Assembly: GCF_000711215.1 (NCBI RefSeq)
Contig: NZ_JOMF01000005.1
Span: forward strand, 248,001-312,000
Length of the DNA stretch: 64,000 bases
Source of the DNA: Methanomicrobium mobile BP
GTDB lineage: Archaea > Halobacteriota > Methanomicrobia > Methanomicrobiales > Methanomicrobiaceae
Direction of reading: 5' to 3'
How positions within the stretch are numbered: position 1 is the first letter of the stretch; each line of letters opens with the position of its first letter. Shown piece by piece: positions 17,428 through 26,424 of the stretch. Made by a program: the position numbers and the translations under genes. The notes beneath the pieces were generated by a model that had not been told where the DNA came from, ran no database searches, and saw only the letters and a list, made by a program, of their open reading frames with translations.

Positions 17428-18444
17428 ATGATCAATGTAGGAGTACTTGGCGCAACCGGTGCGGTAGGTCAGCGGTTTGTGCAGCTGCTTGCCAATCACC
17501 CGTGGTTCAATCTCGAATGCGTGATGGCATCGGAACGCAGCGCAGGAAAAGAATATCGCAATGCGGTCAATTGGAGACTTGACACCCCCATGCCCGAGAA
17601 CATCGGCAGCCTTAAGGTAAAGCCCGTCGGCGTCGAAAGTTCGAAAGGTCTCGACATCGTTTTCTCGGCGCTCCCCGCCGATCTTGCAACGACGGTCGAG
17701 AGAGATATCGCAAACGCGGGCGTCTGTGTATGCAGCAATGCCTCGTCGCACAGAATGGATAAAGACGTGCCTCTCGTTATTGCCGAGGTCAACCCCGAGC
17801 ACCTCGGACTCATCGAGGTCCAGCATGATGCCGGCTGCGACGGCTGTATCGTCACAAACCCGAACTGCTCGACGATAATGCTGGTCAGCGCACTTAACGC
17901 GATAAAGCACCGTAATATCACGGATATCAAGGTCGCAACCATGCAGGCGATTTCCGGCGCCGGATTCGACGGCGTTGCGGCAATGGCAATCTATGACAAT
18001 GTCATACCCTATATCGGTTCCGAAGAGAAGAAGATGGAGACCGAAACCCTGAAGATAATGGGTAAGTTTGACGGCGCAGAGATTGTCGACGCACCCATGA
18101 AGGTCAGCGCAAGCTGCAACCGCGTCCCCGTCATCGACGGTCACACACTCGCGGTCTGGACGGATGCCAAAGGCAGCGTTGAAGAGATAATCAACGATTT
18201 CAGGAACTACAAAGTGCCGTTCGGCGGACTTCCCACCCAGCCCGAGAAATCCGTTCTCTACCTCGATCAGGAGGACAGACCACAGCCGCGTCTTGACAGA
18301 AACCGCGGCAACGGCATGACGGTCTCGGTCGGCAGAGTTCGCGAAGGCGGACGTTTCATCGCGATGGGTCACAACACGATACGCGGTGCGGCGGGCGCAT
18401 CGGTTCTCAACGCGGAACTGATTGTAAGTCGAAAACTCATTTAA
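17428..18444 (+). CDS. asd: Aspartate-semialdehyde dehydrogenase
   Basis: Asd reduces aspartyl phosphate to aspartate semialdehyde, the branch point to lysine, threonine, methionine and, in methanogens, homocysteine by direct sulfur transfer. The 338-aa product begins MINVGVLGATGAVGQRF (NADP loop) and carries the nucleophile in TNPNCST near residue 150 and the VRVGR-like SVGRVREG segment late. It belongs to the archaeal/fungal-type branch by overall layout. The start is set by the NADP loop and the TATA spacing. Confidence 0.95.
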   Translation: MINVGVLGATGAVGQRFVQLLANHPWFNLECVMASERSAGKEYRNAVNWRLDTPMPENIGSLKVKPVGVESSKGLDIVFSALPADLATTVERDIANAGVCVCSNASSHRMDKDVPLVIAEVNPEHLGLIEVQHDAGCDGCIVTNPNCSTIMLVSALNAIKHRNITDIKVATMQAISGAGFDGVAAMAIYDNVIPYIGSEEKKMETETLKIMGKFDGAEIVDAPMKVSASCNRVPVIDGHTLAVWTDAKGSVEEIINDFRNYKVPFGGLPTQPEKSVLYLDQEDRPQPRLDRNRGNGMTVSVGRVREGGRFIAMGHNTIRGAAGASVLNAELIVSRKLI

Positions 18445-18523
18445 GAGTCACAAACTCTTTTATGAGCCGATAACTCATTTATGGGTCAAAAACTCATTTA
18501 AGAGTCAAAAATACATTTAAAAA
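18432..18523 (+). repeat. Degenerate 20-bp tandem repeats at the asd 3' end
   Basis: Four to five imperfect units of about 18-22 bp built on AACTCATTT(A)AGAGTCA run from just inside the asd stop into the gap before alba. TTTAAGAGTC and TTTATGGGTC alternate. Confidence 0.55.
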
Positions 18524-18589
18524 TCTATATATCCGAAACTATCTTATTTTATCATATTACAGCATCAGATTACGGCAGGAACAGTCGAT

Positions 18590-18859
18590 ATGTCCGAGAA
18601 TGATATCTTTATCGGGAACAAACCCGTCATGAGCTATGTTTTGGCAGTGGTTACGCAGTTTAATCAGGGGGCAACCGAGGTCCGCATAAAAGCACGCGGA
18701 AAGGCAATATCGCGAGCCGTGGATACGGCAGAGATTGTCATTAACAGATTCCTTGAGGATGTCGGCAAATCCGCAATAGAGACCTCGACCGAGGTTGTCG
18801 ATACCGAGAGCGGAAAGACCAATGTCTCCGCTATCGAGATAAGGCTTGCAAAAAAATAA
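18590..18859 (+). CDS. albA: DNA/RNA-binding protein Alba
   Basis: Alba is an abundant archaeal chromatin and RNA-binding protein. The 89-aa product has the conserved [13 protein letters not shown] lysine (K11-equivalent region that contacts nucleic acid), the [13 protein letters not shown] helix and the C-terminal IEIRLAKK strand. A TATA-like CTATATATCC at about 18524-18533 precedes it. Confidence 0.94.
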   Translation: MSENDIFIGNKPVMSYVLAVVTQFNQGATEVRIKARGKAISRAVDTAEIVINRFLEDVGKSAIETSTEVVDTESGKTNVSAIEIRLAKK

Positions 18860-18865
18860 TCCAAT

Positions 18866-19015
18866 TCTTTTAATCGTATATTTTTAATCGTATTATTTTA
18901 GTCCTTATCGTTTTAATCCCATAATTTTAACCGTTTCATTTCAGCCCCTTCATTTTAATCAGTGTCATTTCAATCCGAATCATTTTACTTCGTATCATTT
19001 TACTTTCAGTCAATT
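18866..19015. repeat. Degenerate short repeats after alba
   Basis: About nine imperfect units of 15-17 bp centred on TCATTTTAATC fill the 210-bp gap between alba and the secreted-protein gene. The units diverge at their 5' side. No coding potential. Confidence 0.5.
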
Positions 19016-19072
19016 TTTCACGGGCTGCTGACCATAAAGGATATAATAATTTCAGTATAAACATTGTTATTC

Positions 19073-19624
19073 ATGAATATACTCAAGTCCGCTGTCGTTC
19101 TTCTGATAGTCCTGTCATTCATTGTTCCTGCCGTAGCTGCGGACGGGGAGAACAGATACAGCTATATCACCATAGATTCCGTCGACCTTGAACTTACAAA
19201 GGATAAGGCAATCTTTGATGTAAATTATCATATCGACAACGGCGTTGAGTTCCTCGTCATCTTCCTGGGCAAGAACGATCTGAAGAATAAGCTTGAGAAG
19301 ATGTTCTCTCTCGGCGACGGGAACTTCGTTACGACTACGATGGAGAGCGCCCGAATAACTCTCAATAACCCCTCGGTAGACTACGGTGACGGCTCGTACT
19401 GGTTCCCGAAAAAGAGTTTTCAGGTAACGGTTCCTGTGCTTAATGTGAAGACGGCACGTACCGACCGCACATTCTACAATGTAAATGAGGTTCCCGGAAT
19501 GGGATACTTCGGTGATCCGGTTCCCGTAACTCCATCAACCGATATCAATAAACTCAGAATCGAGAGTGAGCCCGTGACTCTGGTGACGCCCGAACCTACA
19601 CCGATTGTGCATTACTTCAGATAA
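19073..19624 (+). CDS. Secreted or membrane-anchored hypothetical protein
   Basis: The product begins MNILKSAVVLLIVLSFIVPAVAADG, a Sec signal peptide with a likely cleavage after AVA. The mature part (about 160 aa) is beta-rich, ends with a proline/threonine segment (TPEPTPIVHYF) and has no second membrane span. I do not recognise the family. Start at the ATG 19073 is preferred over TTG at 19064. Confidence 0.75.
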   Translation: MNILKSAVVLLIVLSFIVPAVAADGENRYSYITIDSVDLELTKDKAIFDVNYHIDNGVEFLVIFLGKNDLKNKLEKMFSLGDGNFVTTTMESARITLNNPSVDYGDGSYWFPKKSFQVTVPVLNVKTARTDRTFYNVNEVPGMGYFGDPVPVTPSTDINKLRIESEPVTLVTPEPTPIVHYFR

Positions 19625-20014
19625 TCCGCAGAATCTGCCGATAAAAAGACGCTGACCTGACGCTTCCGGCAGATCATATTTCCTGTTTGTTTATATTTCC
19701 TGTTTTTTCAGTCTCATTTCCGGTTTAATTTCATGTTGTATTTCCTGTTTATTTTCCGTTTTTGGTTTGTCGTTTTATTTTGTCGTTTTCGTTCGCATTT
19801 ACATTATACCGCTTGCGTGCGTGTCATGCAGGGCTGTCAGCGGCAATATGGCAATACTTTTGATTCTACGGCTATCGGGATTCTTTGCGGCTTTGTCGCT
19901 AACACGACGACGCTTTGAAAAATTCGAAAAACTTACAAAGGCTGTAAATTACAATGGCTGGAAAAACGGATACGGAAAAGCGTGAAAAAAGGATATTATA
20001 AATTTGAATTATAT
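19625..20014. other. Pyrimidine-rich intergenic region
   Basis: The left half contains imperfect repeats of TTTCCTGTTT and TTTCCGTTT (about 19680-19770). Two overlapping reading frames here are short and low in complexity. No gene is supported. Confidence 0.35.
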
Positions 20015-21160
20015 TCAGTCCGCAATCTCGTTTGAATGCGTATTGTGGTTCTCGACATCGTCTTTGGGCTTAAACCATCTGAGAGCATACTTCTGAATAT
20101 ACATACCGATTATTCCGAGTATCAGAGCGCCGGTTATGGCATATATCAGTGCGCGCAGTCCGTCATAACCCACTATCGGGAACTCGAGCGGCGTGCTTAT
20201 CGAGATAATGTATACGCTTGCGCCGTATGCCAGAAGACTTACCGCTATTGCGAAGAACGGCAGCGGCAGAGATACCGCAAGAGACGGTCTGTCGTTTAAG
20301 TATGAATCCGTTATCTTTCCCAGGGAAGCTATGAGCAGCGCCGCCGCAAAGTATACTATTGCTCCGTATACGAAGGAGAAGAAGTAGAATATCAGACCCT
20401 GATCCGCGGAATACCATTCGAGCAGACTCGTAAGTCCCAGAACCACTCCGACAACGGCTATGAGGAATGCCGTGATATAGGCAATGAACGAGAACCTGCC
20501 GCCGAGGAACGACCTGTGCAGACCGACGACGGCGTAGCTGAAGTAATCGTCGATTCCGAAGCCCTTGAAGAGCAGGTATATTCCGATTACGCCGAGAACG
20601 ATTATTATCGCAATGTCCGGGCTTCCCATGAGGCATGCCGCGGCATAAAGAAGCATGGCTATGCCGACCGGCACAAGGAAGGTCCTTGCAAGCTGGGGGT
20701 CGTCCATGAACTTCTTGATGATATAGTAAGTGCTCTCGAGATTCGGCATCTGCTTGACAATGACGCGCTTGACGCTCTTTACCTTCACGGATGCCTGAAT
20801 GATGGGCATGACGAACTCGTCCTCGGCGCCGTCCGTAACGACGATACACTCGTTAATCCCGTTTTCGCGGACAATGCGCTCAAGTTCCTGGGAGATTCTC
20901 CGGTCGCCGTCTATCTCGCTCGTCTGGCTGCCGCCGATGACGGCGATGAAGACATTTTCTCCCCTTGCCGCAAGCTCGTCATAGGTTTTAATTCCCTGAA
21001 AAATTGCATTTACGTCTGAATCTTCGGGATCGGCAAGAGCCAATCTCGTCGCCGTATCAAGGCATGCCTCCCTGCCTACCGCAGGCTCAAGGACATTTGC
21101 CTTATATCCGATATCATCGTCCCTGTCGACGCATAATACCAGAGTTCGCACCTCAGACAT
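20015..21160 (-). CDS. DUF373 family membrane protein
   Basis: The N-terminal soluble part (residues 1-150) begins MSEVRTLVLCVDRDDDIGYK and contains the TATRLALADPEDSDVNAIF segment typical of DUF373. The C-terminal part has six to seven membrane segments. DUF373 proteins occur in many euryarchaea; their function is unknown. The gene is transcribed alone, convergent with the secreted-protein gene and separated from the coiled-coil gene by about 130 bp. Confidence 0.88.
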   Translation of the reverse strand: MSEVRTLVLCVDRDDDIGYKANVLEPAVGREACLDTATRLALADPEDSDVNAIFQGIKTYDELAARGENVFIAVIGGSQTSEIDGDRRISQELERIVRENGINECIVVTDGAEDEFVMPIIQASVKVKSVKRVIVKQMPNLESTYYIIKKFMDDPQLARTFLVPVGIAMLLYAAACLMGSPDIAIIIVLGVIGIYLLFKGFGIDDYFSYAVVGLHRSFLGGRFSFIAYITAFLIAVVGVVLGLTSLLEWYSADQGLIFYFFSFVYGAIVYFAAALLIASLGKITDSYLNDRPSLAVSLPLPFFAIAVSLLAYGASVYIISISTPLEFPIVGYDGLRALIYAITGALILGIIGMYIQKYALRWFKPKDDVENHNTHSNEIAD

Positions 21161-21294
21161 GATGTTATAAGTTTTTCTTTTGAATATATAATAAATTGCC
21201 TGATAATAGTGCTTAAAAGAGTTGCATAAAAAAAGTATTTGTCGTTATTCCGCCTCTGAGATTCCAGCGGAACACACTTGCTGACTTTCCGGTT

Positions 21295-22158
21295 TCAGAG
21301 AAGTTTTGCGCGCTGGAGCAGGAGAATGTCATCTGTTGTGAGTTTTTCTCCGCTTCTGAACTGCTGGAATACCTGCTCGGCTTCCTTGCGTACGGCTTTC
21401 TGCTCTTTTGTGACCTTGGTCTTCTTGGTCTTCTTGCGAAGTCCGCCGATTACCTTGTCGAAGTCGCGGATCTCTTTCTGGCAGGCAATGAACTGGTTGT
21501 GCTCGGCATCCGCGGATTCCTGAGCTTCGACAAATTTCTTGTGAGCGTCGTCCGCCGCCTCGCGGGACTTGTCCGCCTTTCTGTAGCATTCTACCATGAC
21601 GTCATGGTATTTCTGTGCGTTCTCCGCGGCTTCGGTAACCTTTGAGTGAAGTTCCGATGCCTGCTTTCTGAGTTCGCGTGCCTCCTGGAGCTTTACGCGG
21701 ATATCCTTGTTCTGCTCAAGCTCTTCTTCCTGCTTCTTCAGGTCGTTTCTGAGCTGCTTGATCTTGTCGACAAGTTCCTTCTCCTTGTCGTGGCTCATGG
21801 CTTCGGTCTGCTGCTTGTATTCCAGAGCGTCGATCTGCTTCTGAAGTTCCGCCATGCCGCGCTTGTTGCCGAGGTTGCCGTGCTCCTTCTTGAACTCGTC
21901 GATCTGCTCGAAGAGTACGTTTGCCTTGTCGTTTAAGACGTTTCTCTCTGCCTTTAAGCGCTTTACGTCATCGTTTGACTTGTCGCGAAGCTCTTTGTTC
22001 TTCTGTGCCTCGTCGACGTATTCGCGTGTCTTGGCATTAAGTTCGTTGCGCTCTCTTGCCTGCGTGCTTGCAAGTGCATTTAACTCGTTTCTTTTGTTCT
22101 TGTGCTCCTCGGAGTTCTGGAGTACAACTTTTCTTTTTTCAATTATTTCGTTCAACAT
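21295..22158 (-). CDS. Coiled-coil protein (COG1340-like)
   Basis: The 287-residue protein is almost entirely charged heptad-rich helix (for example DVKRLKAERNVLNDKANV), broken near residue 110 by HGNLGNKRGMAELQ, with a basic end (KKTKKTKVTKEQKAVRKEAEQV). It resembles the archaeal coiled-coil family COG1340, of unknown role. The ATG at 22158 is used; a GTG three codons upstream has an AAGG at closer spacing and could be the real start. It is the left neighbour of the ddmDE-like island. Confidence 0.75.
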   Translation of the reverse strand: MLNEIIEKRKVVLQNSEEHKNKRNELNALASTQARERNELNAKTREYVDEAQKNKELRDKSNDDVKRLKAERNVLNDKANVLFEQIDEFKKEHGNLGNKRGMAELQKQIDALEYKQQTEAMSHDKEKELVDKIKQLRNDLKKQEEELEQNKDIRVKLQEARELRKQASELHSKVTEAAENAQKYHDVMVECYRKADKSREAADDAHKKFVEAQESADAEHNQFIACQKEIRDFDKVIGGLRKKTKKTKVTKEQKAVRKEAEQVFQQFRSGEKLTTDDILLLQRAKLL

Positions 22159-22167
22159 GCTCAACAC

Positions 22168-22686
22168 ATACCTTAATCATGTATGGTGCGTCCGAAAACA
22201 GGTGCCCGCAAAAAAACTGCTGGTACAAAGCAATTTGTAATTTACGAAAACAATAGCGTTTTGATTTCCGGGTATTACTTTTGTAATGTCCGTATTCTTC
22301 TGGCTGTTCGTATTTTGCTATGCTCTTCATCCATCACAGGAAACCGGATTTTAACCCCGATTACCCCTGTTTAAGTTCTTTGCGCAACCTGCCGTGGTCT
22401 GCACAATGATTGCAATAAGATAGCACACTTATGTATAATAATTGTTTCGTATGGGGGATTTGATGTGCGAATGTTTGTGTGTCATATGCCGAACCCGTAT
22501 CGAATTTGTGACCGGCTTAAAGGAAAATCACGGTGCTATTTCAAAATTTATTCTTATTTACTTAATTCACAAAAATTACATAATAGGTGATATATACACT
22601 GACCGAACAATAACTACACAATCTGTGATGTCACAGCTAACGGATAAGACCGTAGGGATTTGTGTCTGATCTGGAGGAGTCTGAAT
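22168..22686. promoter_or_regulatory. Left boundary gap and promoter region of the ddmDE-like operon
   Basis: This 519-bp gap is AT-rich and free of credible genes. A TATA-like GATATATAC at about 22588-22596 would start transcription near 22616. Within the predicted leader is the imperfect palindrome CTGTGA-TG-TCACAG (22623-22636), a candidate operator, and GGAGGAG (22673-22679) seven nt before the ATG. No tRNA, integrase or clear flanking repeat was found. Confidence 0.45.
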
Positions 22687-25600
22687 ATGAAGCAGCATGT
22701 AATTGCGAGAGCGACAGAAAGATTCTGTCTTGACAAAGAGCACAAGAACGGTATTTTGATCGAGGGCTTCCCTACCGGATTGGGAAAGAGCCATGAAGCC
22801 TGCTATGCAATGCTGGATGTTATTCAGAAAGATCCCGATGTGAAATTCATTTTTATCTGTAACCAAACGAAAAATCTTCCATATGATCTTCTTTTTAAGA
22901 TTGCCAAAATAGACTTCAAAATGGGGGAGGAGAAGTTTAAGAAACTCGTCCTTCCGTTGAAATCCAACATCGATTCTTTCACCGAGAACTACAAGGATTC
23001 GATGGAGAAGAGCATCAAGACCTTGTTCGCTGAAAGCGGTATCGATGATGGAGTTCTAAGGAATGTTACCTATTACAGGAATCATTATAAAACGGTCAAA
23101 AAAAGCAACACTGATCCTTTATACATCTCACAGGTAAGGACGGAATATGAGAGTGCCGAGAGGGATTTCAGAAACGCAGTACACAAAGTCCTGAAACCAC
23201 TTCAGAAGCCGTCTGCCAGAGTCAATAAGATCAATACCGAGGACACATACAAATGGATAAGGGAACTCTACCCTGCGGTGGATTTCGATACTTACAGAAT
23301 AGTCCTAATGTCCGATGCAAAATTCCTTTACACAATTGATCCGATTGTTGCCGCACCTTTCACAATATGGTCCGAGACAGATCTGAGGAGTCAGAAGGAC
23401 AAGGGGAACGGGGACGGCGAGCCTTCGGAGCAATCCATACTACTTGATCACATAATTATCATAGATGAATTCGATGCTTTCAAGAGAGTTATCCAGGACA
23501 CTCTGATTGAGGAGCAAAAGGACGAGGTAGATGCCGTTCGTGCATTCCGTAATCTCTATCCCAGACTCCAACAATGGAGAAACCTCCCCACATTGATGAT
23601 TACAGAATCCTCTTGGTGGATATCAGTCAAGAAAATCCTGATCTCTGAGCGTTTTAGGAAACTAATCGAGAATTCCACAAAGATCCAGCAGAAATATCAC
23701 ATGGAGTACCTGTTCAAACAGTCTGCTCAGGATGATAATGGAAATCTGACTGATTCTCTCAGCACCTCATTCATGTTCAGAGATTATGAACCATACAGTG
23801 TCGGCAACGCATTCACAGTACGCACTGAGATGGAGATGAGTTATAACAGGATTCTCACAGGAAAGGGAATCAATTCCACTTCGTCCCGATTCAGTAGCCT
23901 TTTTGGGAATCTTAACGAATTGTTCATTCAGATTGCCAAACTGGTACGTGATTTGGCGTTCAACTATATGTATGCGCAGAAAGATGATTCTTCAGATTCA
24001 TCAGATATTCTTAGCGATGAACACAGATCTTTCACCAACTGCGTTGATTCAGTAATCGATGCGCTGGATATGGAGCCTGACCTTGCCCGATTTATCAAGA
24101 CGAAAGTCATCCACAACCGTCTGAAATCCGGTTCAGAGAAACGTTTGGCTCTGGATGATCCAATTTTCTTCAGCAGGGGATTCGGTTACATCAGCATGAG
24201 GGATTCGATTGACAAACAACTCCAGACCCATCTGTACTATACCGGTTACGACACCACACCGGAGACGGTACTCAGACACATGGCGGAGCGAACGAAAGTA
24301 ATTGCCATGTCTGCTACCGCAGAAGTCGAATCCCCGCTGTGTAACTTCCATCTTCAGTATCTCAGGGACGGCGGGGTGTACTTCCATGAGTTCAATGACG
24401 ATGAAAAAAAGGAGATCCATGAGCTGATTCACTCTCTGAGGGCAGGTTTCGAGGATAAAAAAAGTATACTCCACTGCGAGTGTCTGCCCCCCGTCGTCAA
24501 CTACAGCCGTGCTATCTGGGAGGATCTGTTTGATGATGAGGACGATGCCGACGACCTGTACAGGAAACTTGGATTCACCGAAGACGGTAAGACATTTGCA
24601 GAGATTAGATATGTGCGTGTTGCTCAGGCGATAGAGGCTTTCATTTCCCACGATGATATCTATTCGATGATAGGATTCTTCTCTGCTCACGTCAAGGATT
24701 CGTCCGATGGAAAATTTACTGTTAAAAAGATGAATTACGTCATCGAGAAGATTGCAAAGAAACACAAGATAGCAATCGGAGTAAAGTGGTACAGTTCTCA
24801 AGAGGAAGAGATTATTAATCCCGAGGCTGGAAATCCGTCAGCATACATCATACAGATCAACGGATCAAACTACGACGGGATGAAAGACGAGATTTTGAGC
24901 AGGCTTTCCGGCAAAGCGAAAGATTGCAACGGCATCGGTCAGAAGGTTTTCTTGATAACCGCATATCAGACGCTCGGTGCAGGGCAGAACCTTCAATATG
25001 ATGTGCCTGATAACCTTGCCAATGATATGGTGTGGATTAGGGGTGCCATGCCCGATTATGATCTGTTCAGCAAGGAAAAGGACTTCGATGCTATCTACCT
25101 TGATGACCCCACCAACATAGGACCACAGATCGAATTCGGGAAGAAGGGAACGCTGGATAATTATCTCTTTTACGCCGAATATCTGGATGCAACTAATCAT
25201 ATCACACTTAATGAGAAGCATTTGGAGATACAGAACGCATTCAGACAGTGTTACACCCCCAACATGGATCGCCAGCCTAACCACTTCAAGAAATGCTTCG
25301 CCTATATCCTCGCCAAAGCGCAGGTGGTGAATCAGGCGATAGGGCGCATGTCCCGTACAGGCTTGAAGATGCCCAACGTTTATCTGTTCCTAGACAACGA
25401 ATTGGTCAATGGAGGAACGTTCGCTTTGCCTAAGGAATACTACGGTTCCTATCTCAGTTATGAATTTGAGGCCCTTTACGATAAAGTGCACAAAAAGAAT
25501 GAAAAGGAGGACCTGGATTACGGTGAGGAGATGATCCTTGACGATTGTCTCCGTACATCACATAACTTCGTCGGATATCTGGACGATCTCCGTTTCGCAG

Positions 25601-26424
25601 TATACGGCGGCGATACAGAAGCCATTGCAAAATGGCAGGAACTTAGGGACTTTGTTCTCCACAATCCAACATGTCCGATGAGGATGGACGGACTTAGCAA
25701 GATCCAGAATACTATCCATAGGTATGGATATATCACACCTCCAAATAGGTCAGATTGCTATTGGTTCACATTGAAATTTGACTTTGACCAGAACGGAACG
25801 GATGGATTGGAGATTAGTTTTGACGGACCCCCGGCAAAGCTTGAGAAAGGGGACCTTGAGAAGAAGTGGTACTCCGCAAGTCCGGAGACAGCAAAGCTCA
25901 ATCTGATGTCGGAGATCGATTACGTTAAGAAGTACCTGGAAGAGCAGAACATTCCCTTAATATTTGAACCCAACGACAAACTGATGTCGCCTCCGCTGTT
26001 CCGCAACATCTTCATGGGGGGGCTGGGTGAGATCGTCGGTAAGAAAATGATCGAACACCTGACCGATGGAAAGGTTACGCTGAACGAGATGCCCGACAAA
26101 TACTACGAGATGTTCGATTACTCCCTTGGAAACGGGGTTTTTGTGGATTTCAAGGACTGGAACGAGAGCAACTACTATGACGAGAAAAAGACAGAGAGGA
26201 CGATCAAGTTCATATTTGAGAAACTGGAGAAATGCGAAGGTTCCAGGGTTTATGTGATAAACATAGTCACGGACGGCAGCAGAAAATACGAACCCTATCA
26301 CACGTACAAAAGATCAAACGGAAAGGAGATTGTTACAATTCCTTACATCTATATGGTAAAGAACGGAAAGGTATTACCTAACGGGGAATTCATTAAGAAA
26401 CTTATGGAGGAAAGTCATGAGTAA
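22687..26424 (+). CDS. DdmD-like helicase-nuclease
   Basis: The 1245-aa product is a superfamily 2 helicase fused to a nuclease. Visible motifs are Walker A GFPTGLGKS (27-35), DEFD Walker B (260-263), SAT (542-544), motif V AYQTLGAGQN (759-768) and QAIGRMSR motif VI (883-890). The spacing between motif I and II (about 225 residues) shows a large insert. The C-terminus has a PD-(D/E)XK layout: E1115, FDYSL with D1144, and VDFKDW with D1154 and K1156. This order, the size and the following gene match DdmD, which in Vibrio cholerae translocates on and degrades plasmid DNA once recruited by DdmE. DdmD identity is inferred from architecture; a DinG- or Cas3-like defence helicase is the alternative. 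The start is set by the GGAGGAG site, not the upstream GTG at 22660. Confidence 0.8.
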   Translation: MKQHVIARATERFCLDKEHKNGILIEGFPTGLGKSHEACYAMLDVIQKDPDVKFIFICNQTKNLPYDLLFKIAKIDFKMGEEKFKKLVLPLKSNIDSFTENYKDSMEKSIKTLFAESGIDDGVLRNVTYYRNHYKTVKKSNTDPLYISQVRTEYESAERDFRNAVHKVLKPLQKPSARVNKINTEDTYKWIRELYPAVDFDTYRIVLMSDAKFLYTIDPIVAAPFTIWSETDLRSQKDKGNGDGEPSEQSILLDHIIIIDEFDAFKRVIQDTLIEEQKDEVDAVRAFRNLYPRLQQWRNLPTLMITESSWWISVKKILISERFRKLIENSTKIQQKYHMEYLFKQSAQDDNGNLTDSLSTSFMFRDYEPYSVGNAFTVRTEMEMSYNRILTGKGINSTSSRFSSLFGNLNELFIQIAKLVRDLAFNYMYAQKDDSSDSSDILSDEHRSFTNCVDSVIDALDMEPDLARFIKTKVIHNRLKSGSEKRLALDDPIFFSRGFGYISMRDSIDKQLQTHLYYTGYDTTPETVLRHMAERTKVIAMSATAEVESPLCNFHLQYLRDGGVYFHEFNDDEKKEIHELIHSLRAGFEDKKSILHCECLPPVVNYSRAIWEDLFDDEDDADDLYRKLGFTEDGKTFAEIRYVRVAQAIEAFISHDDIYSMIGFFSAHVKDSSDGKFTVKKMNYVIEKIAKKHKIAIGVKWYSSQEEEIINPEAGNPSAYIIQINGSNYDGMKDEILSRLSGKAKDCNGIGQKVFLITAYQTLGAGQNLQYDVPDNLANDMVWIRGAMPDYDLFSKEKDFDAIYLDDPTNIGPQIEFGKKGTLDNYLFYAEYLDATNHITLNEKHLEIQNAFRQCYTPNMDRQPNHFKKCFAYILAKAQVVNQAIGRMSRTGLKMPNVYLFLDNELVNGGTFALPKEYYGSYLSYEFEALYDKVHKKNEKEDLDYGEEMILDDCLRTSHNFVGYLDDLRFAVYGGDTEAIAKWQELRDFVLHNPTCPMRMDGLSKIQNTIHRYGYITPPNRSDCYWFTLKFDFDQNGTDGLEISFDGPPAKLEKGDLEKKWYSASPETAKLNLMSEIDYVKKYLEEQNIPLIFEPNDKLMSPPLFRNIFMGGLGEIVGKKMIEHLTDGKVTLNEMPDKYYEMFDYSLGNGVFVDFKDWNESNYYDEKKTERTIKFIFEKLEKCEGSRVYVINIVTDGSRKYEPYHTYKRSNGKEIVTIPYIYMVKNGKVLPNGEFIKKLMEESHE

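Noticed and set aside
19733-19985. Two overlapping short plus-strand frames
   Set aside because: They are translated from pyrimidine-rich repeats and have no start signals.
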